From Marinobacter zhejiangensis (GTDB lineage: Bacteria; Pseudomonadota; Gammaproteobacteria; Pseudomonadales; Oleiphilaceae), in assembly GCF_900114775.1 (NCBI RefSeq), contig NZ_FOUE01000005.1, forward strand, positions 124,001 through 188,000: a stretch of DNA of 64,000 bases. Direction: 5' to 3'. The notes below the pieces were generated by a model that saw nothing but the letters and a program-made list of their open reading frames with translations, ran no database searches and was not told the origin of the DNA. Shown in pieces: positions 1-8,851 of this stretch. A program made the position numbers and the translations under genes. The first letter of the stretch is position 1; every line of letters begins with the position of its first letter.

Positions 1-725
1 GGTTCAAGAAAGGCACGATTCATGAAGTAGTGGCACTCAATCCTGGCAAGTGCAATCGCCACATGGGGGTGGCCGAACCGATCCACTACCGCGGGATTCG
101 GGTGCAGCGTTGCACAGCGCCCCTCCCAGACCGACCAGGCCTTCGCCGCCTGGATCTGCTCCAATTCGTTGGTGCTCGTCAGCCGGCGATAGTAGGCCGA
201 CACCATATCGTGTCGTTCAGACTCTGGTATCGGCTCCAGGAAGTCTTCCCAGTAGTCGGGAAAGACCCGGCTGGCGCCTTCCTGATAAAACCAGTGAATA
301 TCCTCTGGCCGACACAGGAAAATCCCCCTCAGGACCAACCCCATAACTCTTTCAGGGTGGGCCTGGGCGTACACCAGGCTCAACGTAGACCCCCAACTCC
401 CCCCAAAGAGCAGCCACTTATCAATCCCAAGGAACTGCCGGACCTGCTCCATGTCCGCCACCAGGTCGGCTGTGGTGTTTCCCTCCAGCTCCGCCAACGG
501 CGTTGAGCGACCTGCCCCCCGCTGGTCCAGCAGAATGATCCGGTAGCGCTCCGCGTCGAAGAAGCGGCGGTAATAGTCCTCACAACCGCCCCCAGGGCCG
601 CCATGAACCACCAGCACCGGTATACCGGCCGGATTACCACTTTCTTCCAAGTATAACTCATGGGGCGCCGCCACACTCAGGCGGTGGCGGGCGTTAGGCT
701 GGATTTCCGGGTATAGGTTCAGCAT
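1..725 (-). CDS. pip: Proline iminopeptidase, C-terminal part cut by window edge
   Basis: Alpha/beta-hydrolase that removes N-terminal proline from peptides in the cytoplasm. Reading leftward from the ATG at 725 the protein begins MLNLYPEIQPNARHRLSV. It then shows the oxyanion-hole stretch HGGPGGGCEDYY, the LLDQRGAGRSTP segment and the nucleophile elbow GGSWGS, which together are diagnostic for the S33 prolyl aminopeptidase family. The frame is still open at position 1 (reading YFMNRAFLE), so about 240 residues are present and the catalytic Asp and His region lies outside the window. The gene lies downstream of typA on the same strand but is separated from it by a strong terminator, so it is probably transcribed on its own. 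Confidence 0.9.
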   Translation of the reverse strand, partial: MLNLYPEIQPNARHRLSVAAPHELYLEESGNPAGIPVLVVHGGPGGGCEDYYRRFFDAERYRIILLDQRGAGRSTPLAELEGNTTADLVADMEQVRQFLGIDKWLLFGGSWGSTLSLVYAQAHPERVMGLVLRGIFLCRPEDIHWFYQEGASRVFPDYWEDFLEPIPESERHDMVSAYYRRLTSTNELEQIQAAKAWSVWEGRCATLHPNPAVVDRFGHPHVAIALARIECHYFMNRAFLE

Positions 726-822
726 GGCAGGTATGAAGGGTCCTGATCCGGCGAGTTTTACCGGAGTATGGCACGAAATCCGACACCCGACCCGAGCCTC
801 CCTACAAAAAAAGGAACACCAC

Positions 823-855
823 AAAAAAAGGCGACCCGGGAGGGGGCCGCCTTTC
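823..855 (-). terminator. Rho-independent terminator of typA
   Basis: On the minus strand a GC-rich stem (AAAGGCGGCC paired with GGTCGCCTTT around a C/G-rich loop) is followed directly by a run of seven T. It lies about 30 bases after the typA stop codon. Confidence 0.85.
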
Positions 856-884
856 ATACTTACTGCTCACCTCAGGCGAGCGGC

Positions 885-2696
885 TTACTTCTTGTGGGCG
901 CGCTTACGCTCATTTTCAGTCAACAGCTTCTTACGAAGGCGGATTGACTTCGGCGTAACTTCCACCAGCTCATCGTCTTCGATGAACTCAAGCGCCTGCT
1001 CAAGGGTAAACTTGATCGGCGGTACCAGGCCAATCACTTCGTCCTTGCCGGACGCCCGCATGTTATCGAGCTTCTTACCCTTGGTCGGGTTAACGACAAG
1101 ATCATTGTCCCGGCTGTGAATACCACACAGCTGGCCTTCATAGATTTCCTGACCTGGATCCAGGAACAGCTTGCCACGGCTCTGCAGGGTCTCCAGGGAG
1201 TATGTCAGCGCCGTACCTGTCGCCATGGACACCAGCACACCGTTCTGACGACCTGTGACTTCACCGCTCTTGATCGGGCCATAGTGGCTAAAGGTGGAAG
1301 TCAGGATGCCGGTACCAGAGGTCATGGTCAGGAAGGTGTTCCGGAAACCAATCAGGCCACGCGCCGGGATAGTGTACTCAAGGCGCATACGCCCTTTTCC
1401 ATCCGGCGCCATGTTGGTCAGGTCGCCCTTACGCAGGCCCATCTGCTCCATCAGGGAACCCTGGTGCTGCTCCTCGATGTCGATGATGACGTTCTCGTAA
1501 GGCTCCTGCTTCTCGCCATCCACTTCCTTGATAACAACCATCGGGCGACCAACGGCCAGCTCGAAGTTCTCACGACGCATGCTCTCGATCAGGACCGACA
1601 GGTGCAGCTCACCACGTCCGGATACCTTGAACTTGTCCGCGGAGTCACCTTCTTCAACACGCAGGGCAACGTTGTGCAGCAGTTCCTTATCCAGGCGATC
1701 CTTGATGTTCCGGCTGGTGACGTACTTGCCTTCTTTACCACAGAACGGCGAGTCGTTGACCTGGAAGGTCATGGATACCGTCGGCTCATCAACCGTCAGC
1801 GGAGGCAGCGCCTCAACGTTGGACGGATCACACAGCGTGTCGGAAATGTACAACTCATCCAGACCGCTCACACAGACGATGTCGCCAGCCTGGGCCTCTT
1901 CAACTTCCACGCGCTGCAGACCGGAGTGCCCCATGATTTTGAGGATACGACCCTGACGCTTCTTGCCGTCAGCGCCCAACGCAGTCACCGCAGTATTGGT
2001 CTTGACCCGGCCACGCATGATGCGGCCGATGCCGATGACACCGAGGAAGCTGTTGTAGTCCAGCTGGGAGATCTGCATCTGGAATGGTCCATCCAGATCA
2101 ACGGAAGGTGCAGGAACATGGTCAACAATCGCCTGGAATACGGCGTCCATGTTGTCGTCCATTTTCTCATGATCCAGGCCGGCAATGCCGTTCAGGGCGC
2201 TGGCGTAAACGATCGGGAAATCCAGCTGCTCGTCCGTCGCACCCAGGCTGTCAAACAGGTCGAACACCTGGTCGATTACCCAGTCAGGACGGGCACCAGG
2301 ACGGTCAATCTTGTTCACCACAACGATCGGACGCAGGCCCGCGGCAAACGCTTTCTGGGTAACGAAACGAGTCTGCGGCATCGGGCCGTCGATGGAATCC
2401 ACCACCAGCAGCACGCAATCCACCATGCTCATCACCCGCTCTACTTCACCACCAAAGTCGGCGTGTCCCGGGGTGTCCACGATATTGATGTCGTAGCCAT
2501 TCCATTTCAGGGCGGTGTTTTTCGCCAGGATGGTAATACCACGCTCTTTTTCCTGATCGTTCGAGTCCATGACCCGCTCGTTCTCGAGCTCTTTGCGCTC
2601 CAGGGTGCCGGACAAACGCAGCAGCTTATCTACAAGGGTGGTTTTGCCATGGTCAACGTGGGCGATGATGGCGATATTACGAAGTTTCTCAATCAC
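885..2696 (-). CDS. typA: Ribosome-associated GTPase TypA/BipA
   Basis: Translational GTPase of the EF-G superfamily that binds the ribosome and helps 50S assembly and stress adaptation. The 603-residue length is standard. The N-terminal G domain shows G1 [15 protein letters not shown] (residues 14-28), the switch I/G2 region [11 protein letters not shown]3 [15 protein letters not shown] and G4 [11 protein letters not shown]. Domains II, III and V and the BipA-specific C-terminal domain (ending [11 protein letters not shown]) follow. The start ATG at 2696 gives the canonical [17 protein letters not shown]. It is monocistronic here, divergent from glnA, and ends at a clear terminator. Confidence 0.97.
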   Translation of the reverse strand: MIEKLRNIAIIAHVDHGKTTLVDKLLRLSGTLERKELENERVMDSNDQEKERGITILAKNTALKWNGYDINIVDTPGHADFGGEVERVMSMVDCVLLVVDSIDGPMPQTRFVTQKAFAAGLRPIVVVNKIDRPGARPDWVIDQVFDLFDSLGATDEQLDFPIVYASALNGIAGLDHEKMDDNMDAVFQAIVDHVPAPSVDLDGPFQMQISQLDYNSFLGVIGIGRIMRGRVKTNTAVTALGADGKKRQGRILKIMGHSGLQRVEVEEAQAGDIVCVSGLDELYISDTLCDPSNVEALPPLTVDEPTVSMTFQVNDSPFCGKEGKYVTSRNIKDRLDKELLHNVALRVEEGDSADKFKVSGRGELHLSVLIESMRRENFELAVGRPMVVIKEVDGEKQEPYENVIIDIEEQHQGSLMEQMGLRKGDLTNMAPDGKGRMRLEYTIPARGLIGFRNTFLTMTSGTGILTSTFSHYGPIKSGEVTGRQNGVLVSMATGTALTYSLETLQSRGKLFLDPGQEIYEGQLCGIHSRDNDLVVNPTKGKKLDNMRASGKDEVIGLVPPIKFTLEQALEFIEDDELVEVTPKSIRLRKKLLTENERKRAHKK

Positions 2697-2918
2697 GACT
2701 GTAATCCTGCGACATGCGGTATCGACCTGAGAGGGTCAGGGGGTGGATGACCAGCCCCACGCATGCCGTCTCAAATCCGTAGAAGTAAATGTACAGGTCT
2801 GCCCGTGCAGACCGCTTCGCCCAGCTTGACAAAGATCAGCAAAGCGGCGCGAAGTATAGCGGAAAGTCTGTGGTGAGAATATGAAGAATAGTGCTTACCG
2901 CAATCTTAAGCAGGCTGC

Positions 2919-2933
2919 GCACACTTATAGTGC
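2919..2933. promoter_or_regulatory. NtrC operator 1 upstream of glnA
   Basis: GCAC-N7-GTGC palindrome (GCACACTTATAGTGC) matching the NtrC consensus. It is centred about 160 bases upstream of the predicted sigma-54 start site and 30 bases (about three helical turns) from operator 2. This layout is like the enteric glnAp2 enhancer. Confidence 0.75.
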
Positions 2934-2948
2934 ACAGACACGATTGGC

Positions 2949-2963
2949 GCACTATTTTGGTTC
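2949..2963. promoter_or_regulatory. NtrC operator 2 upstream of glnA
   Basis: GCACTATTTTGGTTC matches GCAC-N7-GTGC with one mismatch and closely resembles the strong E. coli glnA site. It lies on the same helix face as operator 1. Confidence 0.75.
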
Positions 2964-3061
2964 ACGCATTGGATGAACTTCTCGCTTACGCAGAGGGTCG
3001 CCAGCGCCAAAACGGCCCAGTAACGCCCGCGCTGCGCCTTTCTGGAGCATCATGAAAAAAC

Positions 3062-3077
3062 TGGCAAGCCGTTTGCT
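3062..3077 (+). promoter_or_regulatory. Sigma-54 (-24/-12) promoter of glnA
   Basis: TGGCAAGCCGTTTGCT has GG and GC spaced by ten bases as required (GG at 3063-3064, GC at 3075-3076) and is close to the TGGCAC-N5-TTGC consensus. Predicted transcription start is near 3088. The NtrC sites sit at enhancer distance upstream. Confidence 0.8.
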
Positions 3078-3249
3078 TAATGCTTGTCAGCCATTTTTGA
3101 AGGTAAGCTGCTACCGCTTCTGCTAAGCTGCGCAAACCTGATAAATCAGCCGGGATCAGGCCCAACCTCAGATTGGCTCAGAGATTCACCCCCGGCGCCA
3201 AGAACATAGAAAAACCCCGCTCTGCGGGTAAACCAACGGAGCTTGCATA

Positions 3250-4653
3250 ATGTCCAAAACGATTGATCTGATCAAAGAACACGAAGTGAAATGGATTGAC
3301 CTGCGTTTCACCGATAGCCGCGGTAAAGAGCAGCACGTGACCATGCCTGCTACCGAAGTCAACGAAGACTTCTTCGCCGACGGCAAGATGTTTGACGGGT
3401 CTTCTATTGCCGGCTGGAAAGGCATCAACGAATCCGACATGATCCTGATGCCGGATGACAGCAGCTCCGTTCTGGATCCGTTCACCGAAGAAACCACCGT
3501 CAACATCACCTGTGACATCGTTGAACCCACCACCATGCAAGGCTACGAGCGTGATCCCCGCTCCGTTGCCCGTCGCGCTGAAGAATACCTGAAGTCCACC
3601 GGCATCGCCGACGGCGCCCTGTTTGGCCCTGAGCCTGAGTTCTTCGTCTTCGATTCCGTTAAGTGGAACGTTGACATGAGCGGCGCCAGCTACGCCATCC
3701 ACTCCGAAGAAGCCGCCTGGGTTTCCGGCGAAGACTTCGAGCGCAACAACATCGGTCACCGTCCTGGCGTAAAAGGCGGCTACTTCCCGGTTCCGCCGGT
3801 AGACAGCCTGCACGACCTGCGTGGCGCCATGTGTGCCGCCATGGAATCCATGGGTCTGGAAATTGAGGTTCACCACCACGAAGTCGGTACTGCGGGTCAG
3901 TGCGAAATCGGCGTTGGCGCCAACACCCTGGTGAAGAAGGCCGACGAAGTACAGATCCTCAAGTACTGCGTCCACAACGTGGCCCACGCCTACGGCAAAA
4001 CCGCCACTTTCATGCCTAAGCCGCTGGTTGGTGACAACGGTTCCGGCATGCACGTTCACATGTCCCTGAACAAAGACGGCAAGAACATCTTCGCTGGCGA
4101 CGGCTATGCTGGCCTGAGCGAAATTGCCCTGTACTACATCGGCGGTATCATCAAGCACGCCAAGGCCATCAACGCCTTCACCAACTCCTCCACCAACAGC
4201 TACAAGCGTCTGGTTCCGGGCTTTGAGGCTCCGGTTATGCTGGCTTACTCTGCCCGCAACCGCTCTGCTTCCATCCGGATTCCGTACGTGAACAGCGCGA
4301 AGGCACGTCGTGTGGAAGTTCGCTTCCCTGACCCGGCAGCCAACCCGTACCTGGCCTTCGCTGCCCTGATGATGGCTGGCCTCGACGGCATCCAGAACAA
4401 GATCCACCCTGGCGATGCCATGGACAAGGATCTGTACGACCTGCCGAAAGAAGAAGCCATGTCTATCCCGACTGTGGCCGAAACCTTCCAGGAAGCCCTC
4501 GATGCCCTGCAGGCTGATCACGAGTTCCTGACCCGTGGCGGCGTGTTCACCGAGGACATGATCGCTGGCTTCGTAGATCTGAAGCGTGGCGAAATCGAGC
4601 GCCTGAACATGACAACTCACCCGGTTGAGTTCGACATGTACTACTCCTGCTAA
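3250..4653 (+). CDS. glnA: Type I glutamine synthetase
   Basis: Forms glutamine from glutamate, ammonia and ATP as a cytoplasmic dodecamer. The 467 residues match the GSI-beta class. Visible landmarks are the [16 protein letters not shown] beta-grasp segment, the ATP/glutamate site ([11 protein letters not shown]) and the [16 protein letters not shown] region. NRSASIRIP and the DKDLYDLP adenylylation loop follow, its Tyr being the site modified by GlnE in this class. Regulation by NtrC and sigma-54 is supported by the operators and promoter upstream. The nitrogen regulators glnL and glnG follow downstream, separated by a terminator and a DUF4124 gene. Confidence 0.98.
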   Translation: MSKTIDLIKEHEVKWIDLRFTDSRGKEQHVTMPATEVNEDFFADGKMFDGSSIAGWKGINESDMILMPDDSSSVLDPFTEETTVNITCDIVEPTTMQGYERDPRSVARRAEEYLKSTGIADGALFGPEPEFFVFDSVKWNVDMSGASYAIHSEEAAWVSGEDFERNNIGHRPGVKGGYFPVPPVDSLHDLRGAMCAAMESMGLEIEVHHHEVGTAGQCEIGVGANTLVKKADEVQILKYCVHNVAHAYGKTATFMPKPLVGDNGSGMHVHMSLNKDGKNIFAGDGYAGLSEIALYYIGGIIKHAKAINAFTNSSTNSYKRLVPGFEAPVMLAYSARNRSASIRIPYVNSAKARRVEVRFPDPAANPYLAFAALMMAGLDGIQNKIHPGDAMDKDLYDLPKEEAMSIPTVAETFQEALDALQADHEFLTRGGVFTEDMIAGFVDLKRGEIERLNMTTHPVEFDMYYSC

Positions 4654-4676
4654 TTCCTGAGGGAAGCAGCAGTTCT

Positions 4677-4706
4677 AAAGCCCCGCCCCGTGCGGGGCTT
4701 TTTTAT
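4677..4706 (+). terminator. glnA terminator
   Basis: The stem AAGCCCCGC / GCGGGGCTT with a short loop is followed by T6. It begins 24 bases after the glnA stop. Confidence 0.9.
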
Positions 4707-4816
4707 GGATCAGAAAGCCCGTTAACGCTTTGTAACGATTACGGAAACCCTAGACATTGCAAACTTCAAACCCGCTACCGATAATCAAAGGCTGATAACG
4801 ATAATGGAACAGAGCC

Positions 4817-5341
4817 ATGACCTTCAGAGCCGGATTGATTGCCAGTTTGCTGGTGTGCACAGCAGCCCCTGCTGCCGCTGAGATCTATCGCAATGTAGAC
4901 GCCGACGGCAACGTCACCTACTCCGACGAGCCCAGCTCCGGCTCAGAAGCCATCGACGTGCAGCCTGTTACCACCATCACCCTGCCCAAACTTGAGGATG
5001 TCACCACGCAAAGCGCCGCCCCCGAGCGCGCAGAGCCGGCATCAGAAAGCTACAGTAACCTTGAGATCATTGCGCCCGGCAACAACGAGGCCTTCCACTC
5101 TGGCAGCGGCGATGTCGCCTTCCGGGTAACCAGCAGCCCGGCACTGAGGCAGGGACACAAGTACGAAATCTCACTGGATGGCCAACCCGTTGGACAAAGC
5201 ACCTCGGGTGACATTCTGGTGCGCAATATCGACCGGGGAACTCACCAGGCCACCGTCAACATCATCGACAGCAACGGTATGCCGGTTCAATCTGGCGGTA
5301 GCGTCTCTTTTACCATCCACCGCCCCTCATCGTTGCACTAA
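4817..5341 (+). CDS. DUF4124 domain periplasmic/envelope protein
   Basis: A 174-residue exported protein of unknown function. A signal peptide (MTFRAGLIASLLVCTAAPAAA, cleavage after about residue 21) leads directly into a DUF4124 motif, IYRNVDADGNVTYSDEPSSG. A low-complexity linker and a beta-rich C-terminal domain (about 85-172) follow, which looks like an immunoglobulin-type fold because of its alternating strands. The gene lies between glnA and glnL on the same strand, but after the glnA terminator, so it is probably not nitrogen-regulated through the glnA promoter. The placement is likely conserved rather than functional. The domain call is from the motif; the fold is inferred. Confidence 0.8.
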   Translation: MTFRAGLIASLLVCTAAPAAAEIYRNVDADGNVTYSDEPSSGSEAIDVQPVTTITLPKLEDVTTQSAAPERAEPASESYSNLEIIAPGNNEAFHSGSGDVAFRVTSSPALRQGHKYEISLDGQPVGQSTSGDILVRNIDRGTHQATVNIIDSNGMPVQSGGSVSFTIHRPSSLH

Positions 5342-5365
5342 CCCCTCCTGACCCCCGAATCGCGC

Positions 5366-5380
5366 GCACTTTTTTGGTGC
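5366..5380. promoter_or_regulatory. NtrC-type operator upstream of glnL
   Basis: GCACTTTTTTGGTGC is a perfect GCAC-N7-GTGC match. It is directly followed by a second overlapping palindrome, GGTGCGCGCGCACC (5376-5389). Its position between the DUF4124 gene and glnL suggests NtrC control of its own operon. Confidence 0.65.
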
Positions 5381-5540
5381 GCGCGCACCAACAAAACGCG
5401 ATACTCTGATCAAGACTAGGGCGTGATTTTGATAATCCCGCCCTCTTGCGCCAGTCTGTAGCAGCACACCAGCGGACCAGACCAACTTTAGGGCCAGGCT
5501 TTACCGATATTCGCACCCATTTGCCCCCGAATTCGCAAAG

Positions 5541-5556
5541 TGGTTCGCTTTTTGCA
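5541..5556 (+). promoter_or_regulatory. Candidate sigma-54 promoter of glnL-glnG
   Basis: TGGTTCGCTTTTTGCA keeps TGG and TTGCA with the correct ten-base gap between GG (5542-5543) and GC (5554-5555). The middle of the -24 block is off consensus. It would start transcription near 5567, just ahead of the glnL ribosome site AAGGGG at about 5574-5579. Confidence 0.5.
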
Positions 5557-5585
5557 GCGTTGCTTCTTATAGCAAGGGGAACCTC

Positions 5586-6668
5586 ATGGCGACTTCGTCT
5601 GGATACAAACACATACTGGACAACCTGACCACGGCAGTCTTGGTACTCGACTCAACGCTCAACGTGCAGTACCTGAACCCGTCTGCCGAAAGCCTGTTCG
5701 AGACCAGCGTCACTCGCGTCAGGGGGGTGCCGATCGCCGACCTGCTGGTGGAGTCCGAAGAAGCACTGGACACCCTTCATGCCGCGGCCTTGAATGGCCA
5801 GTCGTACACCAAGCGGGAAACCGAGTTTTACCTGATCAGCGGCAACCGGCTAACCGTCGACTATTCCGTCTCCCCCATTAACAGCGACCCGCTGGAACTG
5901 CTGCTGGAAATCCAACCCAGGGACAGGCTGCTTCGGATCAGCCGCGAGGAAGACATCATCTCGCAGCAGGAAACCAGCCGAATCCTGGTCCGGGGCATGG
6001 CCCATGAGATCAAGAATCCATTGGGGGGCATCCGCGGCGCGGCCCAGCTGCTAGACCGGGAGCTGACGGATGAGGGGCAGAAAGAGTATACCCAGATCAT
6101 CATTGACGAGGCCGACCGCCTTCGCAGCCTGGTGGACCGGATGCTGGGCCCCAACCGCGCCCTCAAACTGGCCAACACTAACATCCATGAAGTTCTGGAG
6201 CGGGTGAAATCGCTGCTGGAGGCCGAAAGCCGGGGGCGGATCCAGTTCCGCCGCGATTACGACCCCAGCCTGCCAGAACTGTTCGGAGATAAAGAGCAAC
6301 TGATCCAGGCGTTCCTGAACATCGCCCGCAACGCCATGGAAGCCGCGTTTGAACACCAGGCCGCCGGTGGCGCTGGAGAAACACCCACCATCACCCTGCG
6401 CACCCGGGCTTTGCGCCAGTTCACCATTGGCCATACCCGGCACCGGCTGGTGTGTCGGGTCGATGTCATCGACAACGGCCCCGGCATCCCCCCCGAACTG
6501 CAACAGAATATTTTCTATCCCATGATCAGTGGCCGCGCGAGTGGCACCGGGCTGGGATTGTCCATTACACAGAGCATCATCGGCCAACACCACGGGCTCG
6601 TCGAATGTGAGAGCGAGCCCGGCAAGACCGACTTCATCATCTTTCTGCCTTTGGAGAGCACCCCATGA
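5586..6668 (+). CDS. glnL: Nitrogen-regulation sensor histidine kinase NtrB
   Basis: Cytoplasmic PAS-HisKA-HATPase kinase that phosphorylates NtrC under nitrogen limitation and is switched by PII. It has 360 residues. A PAS domain occupies about 8-115 and the phospho-acceptor His lies in RGMAHEIKNPLGGIRGAAQLL (about residues 138-158). The N box is NIARNAMEAAF, and the ATP lid is DNGPGIPP with ASGTGLGLSITQSI. There are no membrane segments, as expected. Its stop overlaps the glnG start by four bases (ATGA), so the two are translationally coupled. Confidence 0.96.
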   Translation: MATSSGYKHILDNLTTAVLVLDSTLNVQYLNPSAESLFETSVTRVRGVPIADLLVESEEALDTLHAAALNGQSYTKRETEFYLISGNRLTVDYSVSPINSDPLELLLEIQPRDRLLRISREEDIISQQETSRILVRGMAHEIKNPLGGIRGAAQLLDRELTDEGQKEYTQIIIDEADRLRSLVDRMLGPNRALKLANTNIHEVLERVKSLLEAESRGRIQFRRDYDPSLPELFGDKEQLIQAFLNIARNAMEAAFEHQAAGGAGETPTITLRTRALRQFTIGHTRHRLVCRVDVIDNGPGIPPELQQNIFYPMISGRASGTGLGLSITQSIIGQHHGLVECESEPGKTDFIIFLPLESTP

Positions 6669-8092
6669 CCCAATCGGCAAACGTCTGGATCATCGACGAT
6701 GACCGAAGCATCCGCTGGGTACTTGAACGCGCCCTGACCCAGGAGGGCATGCAGCCCCGGGTTTTCGAGAATGGCGAGAGCATCATCATGCGCCTTGAGC
6801 ACGAGCAGCCGGATGCCATCATCAGCGACATCCGTATGCCCGGCATTGATGGCATTACCCTGCTGTCCAACATTGTGGAACGCTACCCGGACCTGCCGGT
6901 CATTATCATGACCGCCCATTCCGACCTGGAAAGTGCGGTCACCAGCTACCAGACTGGTGCGTTTGAATACCTGCCCAAGCCCTTTGATGTTGATGACGCA
7001 GTTGCCCTGGTCAAGCGTGCCGTCGCTCACAGCCACGAACGTCGCGCCACCATTGAACCGGTTCCTGACAGCGGACAGAGAAATACTGAGATCATCGGTG
7101 AAGCACCGGCCATGCAGGAAGTGTTTCGCGCCATTGGCCGGTTGTCCCACTCAAACATCACCGTTTTGATCAACGGCGAAAGCGGTACCGGCAAGGAACT
7201 GGTTGCCCAGGCTCTCCACAACCACAGCCCACGGGTAAGTCACCCGTTTATTGCCCTGAACATGGCTGCTATTCCCAAAGACCTGATCGAGTCCGAACTG
7301 TTCGGCCACGAGAAAGGCGCCTTCACCGGTGCCGGCGCCGCCCGTCAGGGCCGTTTCGAGCAGGCCAACGGCGGTACGCTGTTTCTCGATGAGATCGGCG
7401 ACATGCCCGCTGACACCCAGACCCGGCTCCTGCGCGTGCTGGCAGACGGCGAGTTTTACCGGGTGGGTGGCACCACCCCCATCAAGGTCGATGTCCGCAT
7501 CATCGCAGCGACGCATCAGGATCTGGAAAAGCTGGTCAACGACGGCGCGTTCCGGGAAGACCTTTTCCACCGCCTCAACGTTATTCGGGTCCACCTGCCA
7601 AAGCTTGCTGAGCGCAGGGAAGACATTCCCCGGCTGATGCAGCACTTCCTCAAGCGGGCCGCCAAGGAACTCGCGGTCGAGCCAAAACTGCTTCGCCAGG
7701 AAGCCGAGGAATACCTCACCACCCTGCCCTGGCCCGGCAACGTTCGCCAACTGGAGAACACCTGCCGCTGGCTGACGGTGATGGCCAGTGGCCGGGAAAT
7801 CCATATCGATGACCTGCCACCGGAGCTGCTGGAGCAGGCCGACGCACCTCCCACCGGGCAAACCTGGCAGGAGGGCCTGCGCGGCTGGGCGGAACAAGAG
7901 CTGAAGCGGGGGCACAAAGGTATTCTGGATACTGCCGTGCCGGAGTTTGAACGCATCATGATTGAAACCGCCCTCAAGCACACCGGTGGCCGTCGTCGTG
8001 ACGCCTCCATCCTGCTCGGCTGGGGACGCAACACCCTGACCCGAAAGATCAACGAGCTGGGGATGGACAGCGAAGATCACTCGGACGAATAG
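6665..8092 (+). CDS. glnG: Nitrogen-regulation response regulator NtrC
   Basis: Sigma-54 activator that binds enhancers such as those listed upstream of glnA. It has 475 residues. A receiver domain has its phospho-acceptor Asp in AIISDIRMPGIDG. An AAA+ domain carries Walker A GESGTGKELVAQA, the GAFTGA loop that contacts sigma-54, and Walker B GGTLFLDEIGDMP. A C-terminal Fis-type HTH ends the protein (GGRRRDASILLGWGRNTLTRKI). It is co-transcribed with glnL and ends at a strong bidirectional terminator shared with ssb. Confidence 0.97.
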   Translation: MTQSANVWIIDDDRSIRWVLERALTQEGMQPRVFENGESIIMRLEHEQPDAIISDIRMPGIDGITLLSNIVERYPDLPVIIMTAHSDLESAVTSYQTGAFEYLPKPFDVDDAVALVKRAVAHSHERRATIEPVPDSGQRNTEIIGEAPAMQEVFRAIGRLSHSNITVLINGESGTGKELVAQALHNHSPRVSHPFIALNMAAIPKDLIESELFGHEKGAFTGAGAARQGRFEQANGGTLFLDEIGDMPADTQTRLLRVLADGEFYRVGGTTPIKVDVRIIAATHQDLEKLVNDGAFREDLFHRLNVIRVHLPKLAERREDIPRLMQHFLKRAAKELAVEPKLLRQEAEEYLTTLPWPGNVRQLENTCRWLTVMASGREIHIDDLPPELLEQADAPPTGQTWQEGLRGWAEQELKRGHKGILDTAVPEFERIMIETALKHTGGRRRDASILLGWGRNTLTRKINELGMDSEDHSDE

Positions 8093-8112
8093 CCGACAAA
8101 CCTGGTGTCAGC

Positions 8113-8158
8113 ACCACAAACAAAAAGCCCCGCAGAAGCGGGGCTTTTTGTTTGTGGT
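8113..8158. terminator. Bidirectional terminator between glnG and ssb
   Basis: A perfect 21-base-pair inverted repeat (arms 8113-8133 and 8138-8158) surrounds the loop AGAA. The core is AAAAAGCCCCGC / GCGGGGCTTTTT, so T runs follow the stem on both strands. It serves the convergent genes on both sides. Confidence 0.92.
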
Positions 8159-8191
8159 CACGCCTTACACGTCACCGTTTCGATATCCGGA

Positions 8192-8770
8192 TCAGAACGG
8201 GATATCGTCATCGAAGTCGTCCACCGGCTCCGGCATGTTCTGCGGTGCGGGCTGGCTATAACCGCCACTATGGCCACCGCCTTGCGGCATACCACCCTGT
8301 TGTTGCATACCACCTTGCTGCATGCCGCCCTGCTGTTGCGGTGCAGGCTGGTTGTAGGACTGCTGCTGAGGACGACCGGCCGGCGCACCGCCCTGGTTCA
8401 TGCCCATGCCGCCGCCTTCACCACCGCGGCTGTCCAGCATCTGCATCTGGCCGTTAATATCGACCACGATTTCCGTGGTGTAACGGTCCTGGCCACCCTG
8501 ATCCTGCCATTTACGGGTTTGCAGCTTGCCTTCAATGTAGATTTTGGAACCTTTACGCAGGTACTGGCCAGCAACTTCCGCGATCTTGCCGAACATCACT
8601 ACCCGATGCCACTCAGTCTTGGGAACCATCTGGCCGGTCTGACGGTCCTTATAACTTTCATCCGTTGCCAAAGTCAGGTTAACAACCGCATTGCCGCTGG
8701 GTGTGTAACGGGTTTCCGGGTCCTGTCCCAGGTTACCGATAAGAATTACCTTGTTTACGCCTCTTGCCAT
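8192..8770 (-). CDS. ssb: Single-stranded DNA-binding protein
   Basis: Tetrameric OB-fold protein that coats ssDNA in replication, repair and recombination. The start is placed at the ATG at 8770 ([19 protein letters not shown]) because a GGAGCT ribosome site precedes it. A 13-codon upstream extension in the same frame is probably not translated. The OB fold spans about 1-110, followed by a glycine/glutamine-rich linker. The protein ends in the acidic protein-interaction tip DDFDDDIPF. Length is 192 residues. In many gammaproteobacteria ssb and uvrA flank each other; here an MFS gene lies between. Confidence 0.96.
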   Translation of the reverse strand: MARGVNKVILIGNLGQDPETRYTPSGNAVVNLTLATDESYKDRQTGQMVPKTEWHRVVMFGKIAEVAGQYLRKGSKIYIEGKLQTRKWQDQGGQDRYTTEIVVDINGQMQMLDSRGGEGGGMGMNQGGAPAGRPQQQSYNQPAPQQQGGMQQGGMQQQGGMPQGGGHSGGYSQPAPQNMPEPVDDFDDDIPF

Positions 8771-8851
8771 GATCAGCTCCCGAATCTGCCAGATACATTG
8801 GCCAGCCATCCCTGGCCAGCCCTCAGAGTTCTATGAATGGTTGTAGTCGGT

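Larger units (their letters stand above)
2697..3249. other. Divergent typA/glnA intergenic region
   Basis: This 553-base gap holds no convincing gene. On the glnA side it contains two NtrC operators and a -24/-12 promoter, listed separately. A short hairpin (CCCCGC tct GCGGG, about 3215-3228) lies just before the glnA start, whose ribosome site is GGAG near 3239. On the typA side a minus-strand TATACT at 2856-2861 could be a -10 element, but I see no good -35 partner. Confidence 0.6.

Noticed and set aside
1116..2750. 544-residue open frame antisense to typA
   Set aside because: Shadow of typA, no ribosome site and low-plausibility composition.
3178..4620. 480-residue open frame antisense to glnA
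   Set aside because: It is a codon-bias shadow of glnA; the translation has no family features and covers the glnA reading frame completely.
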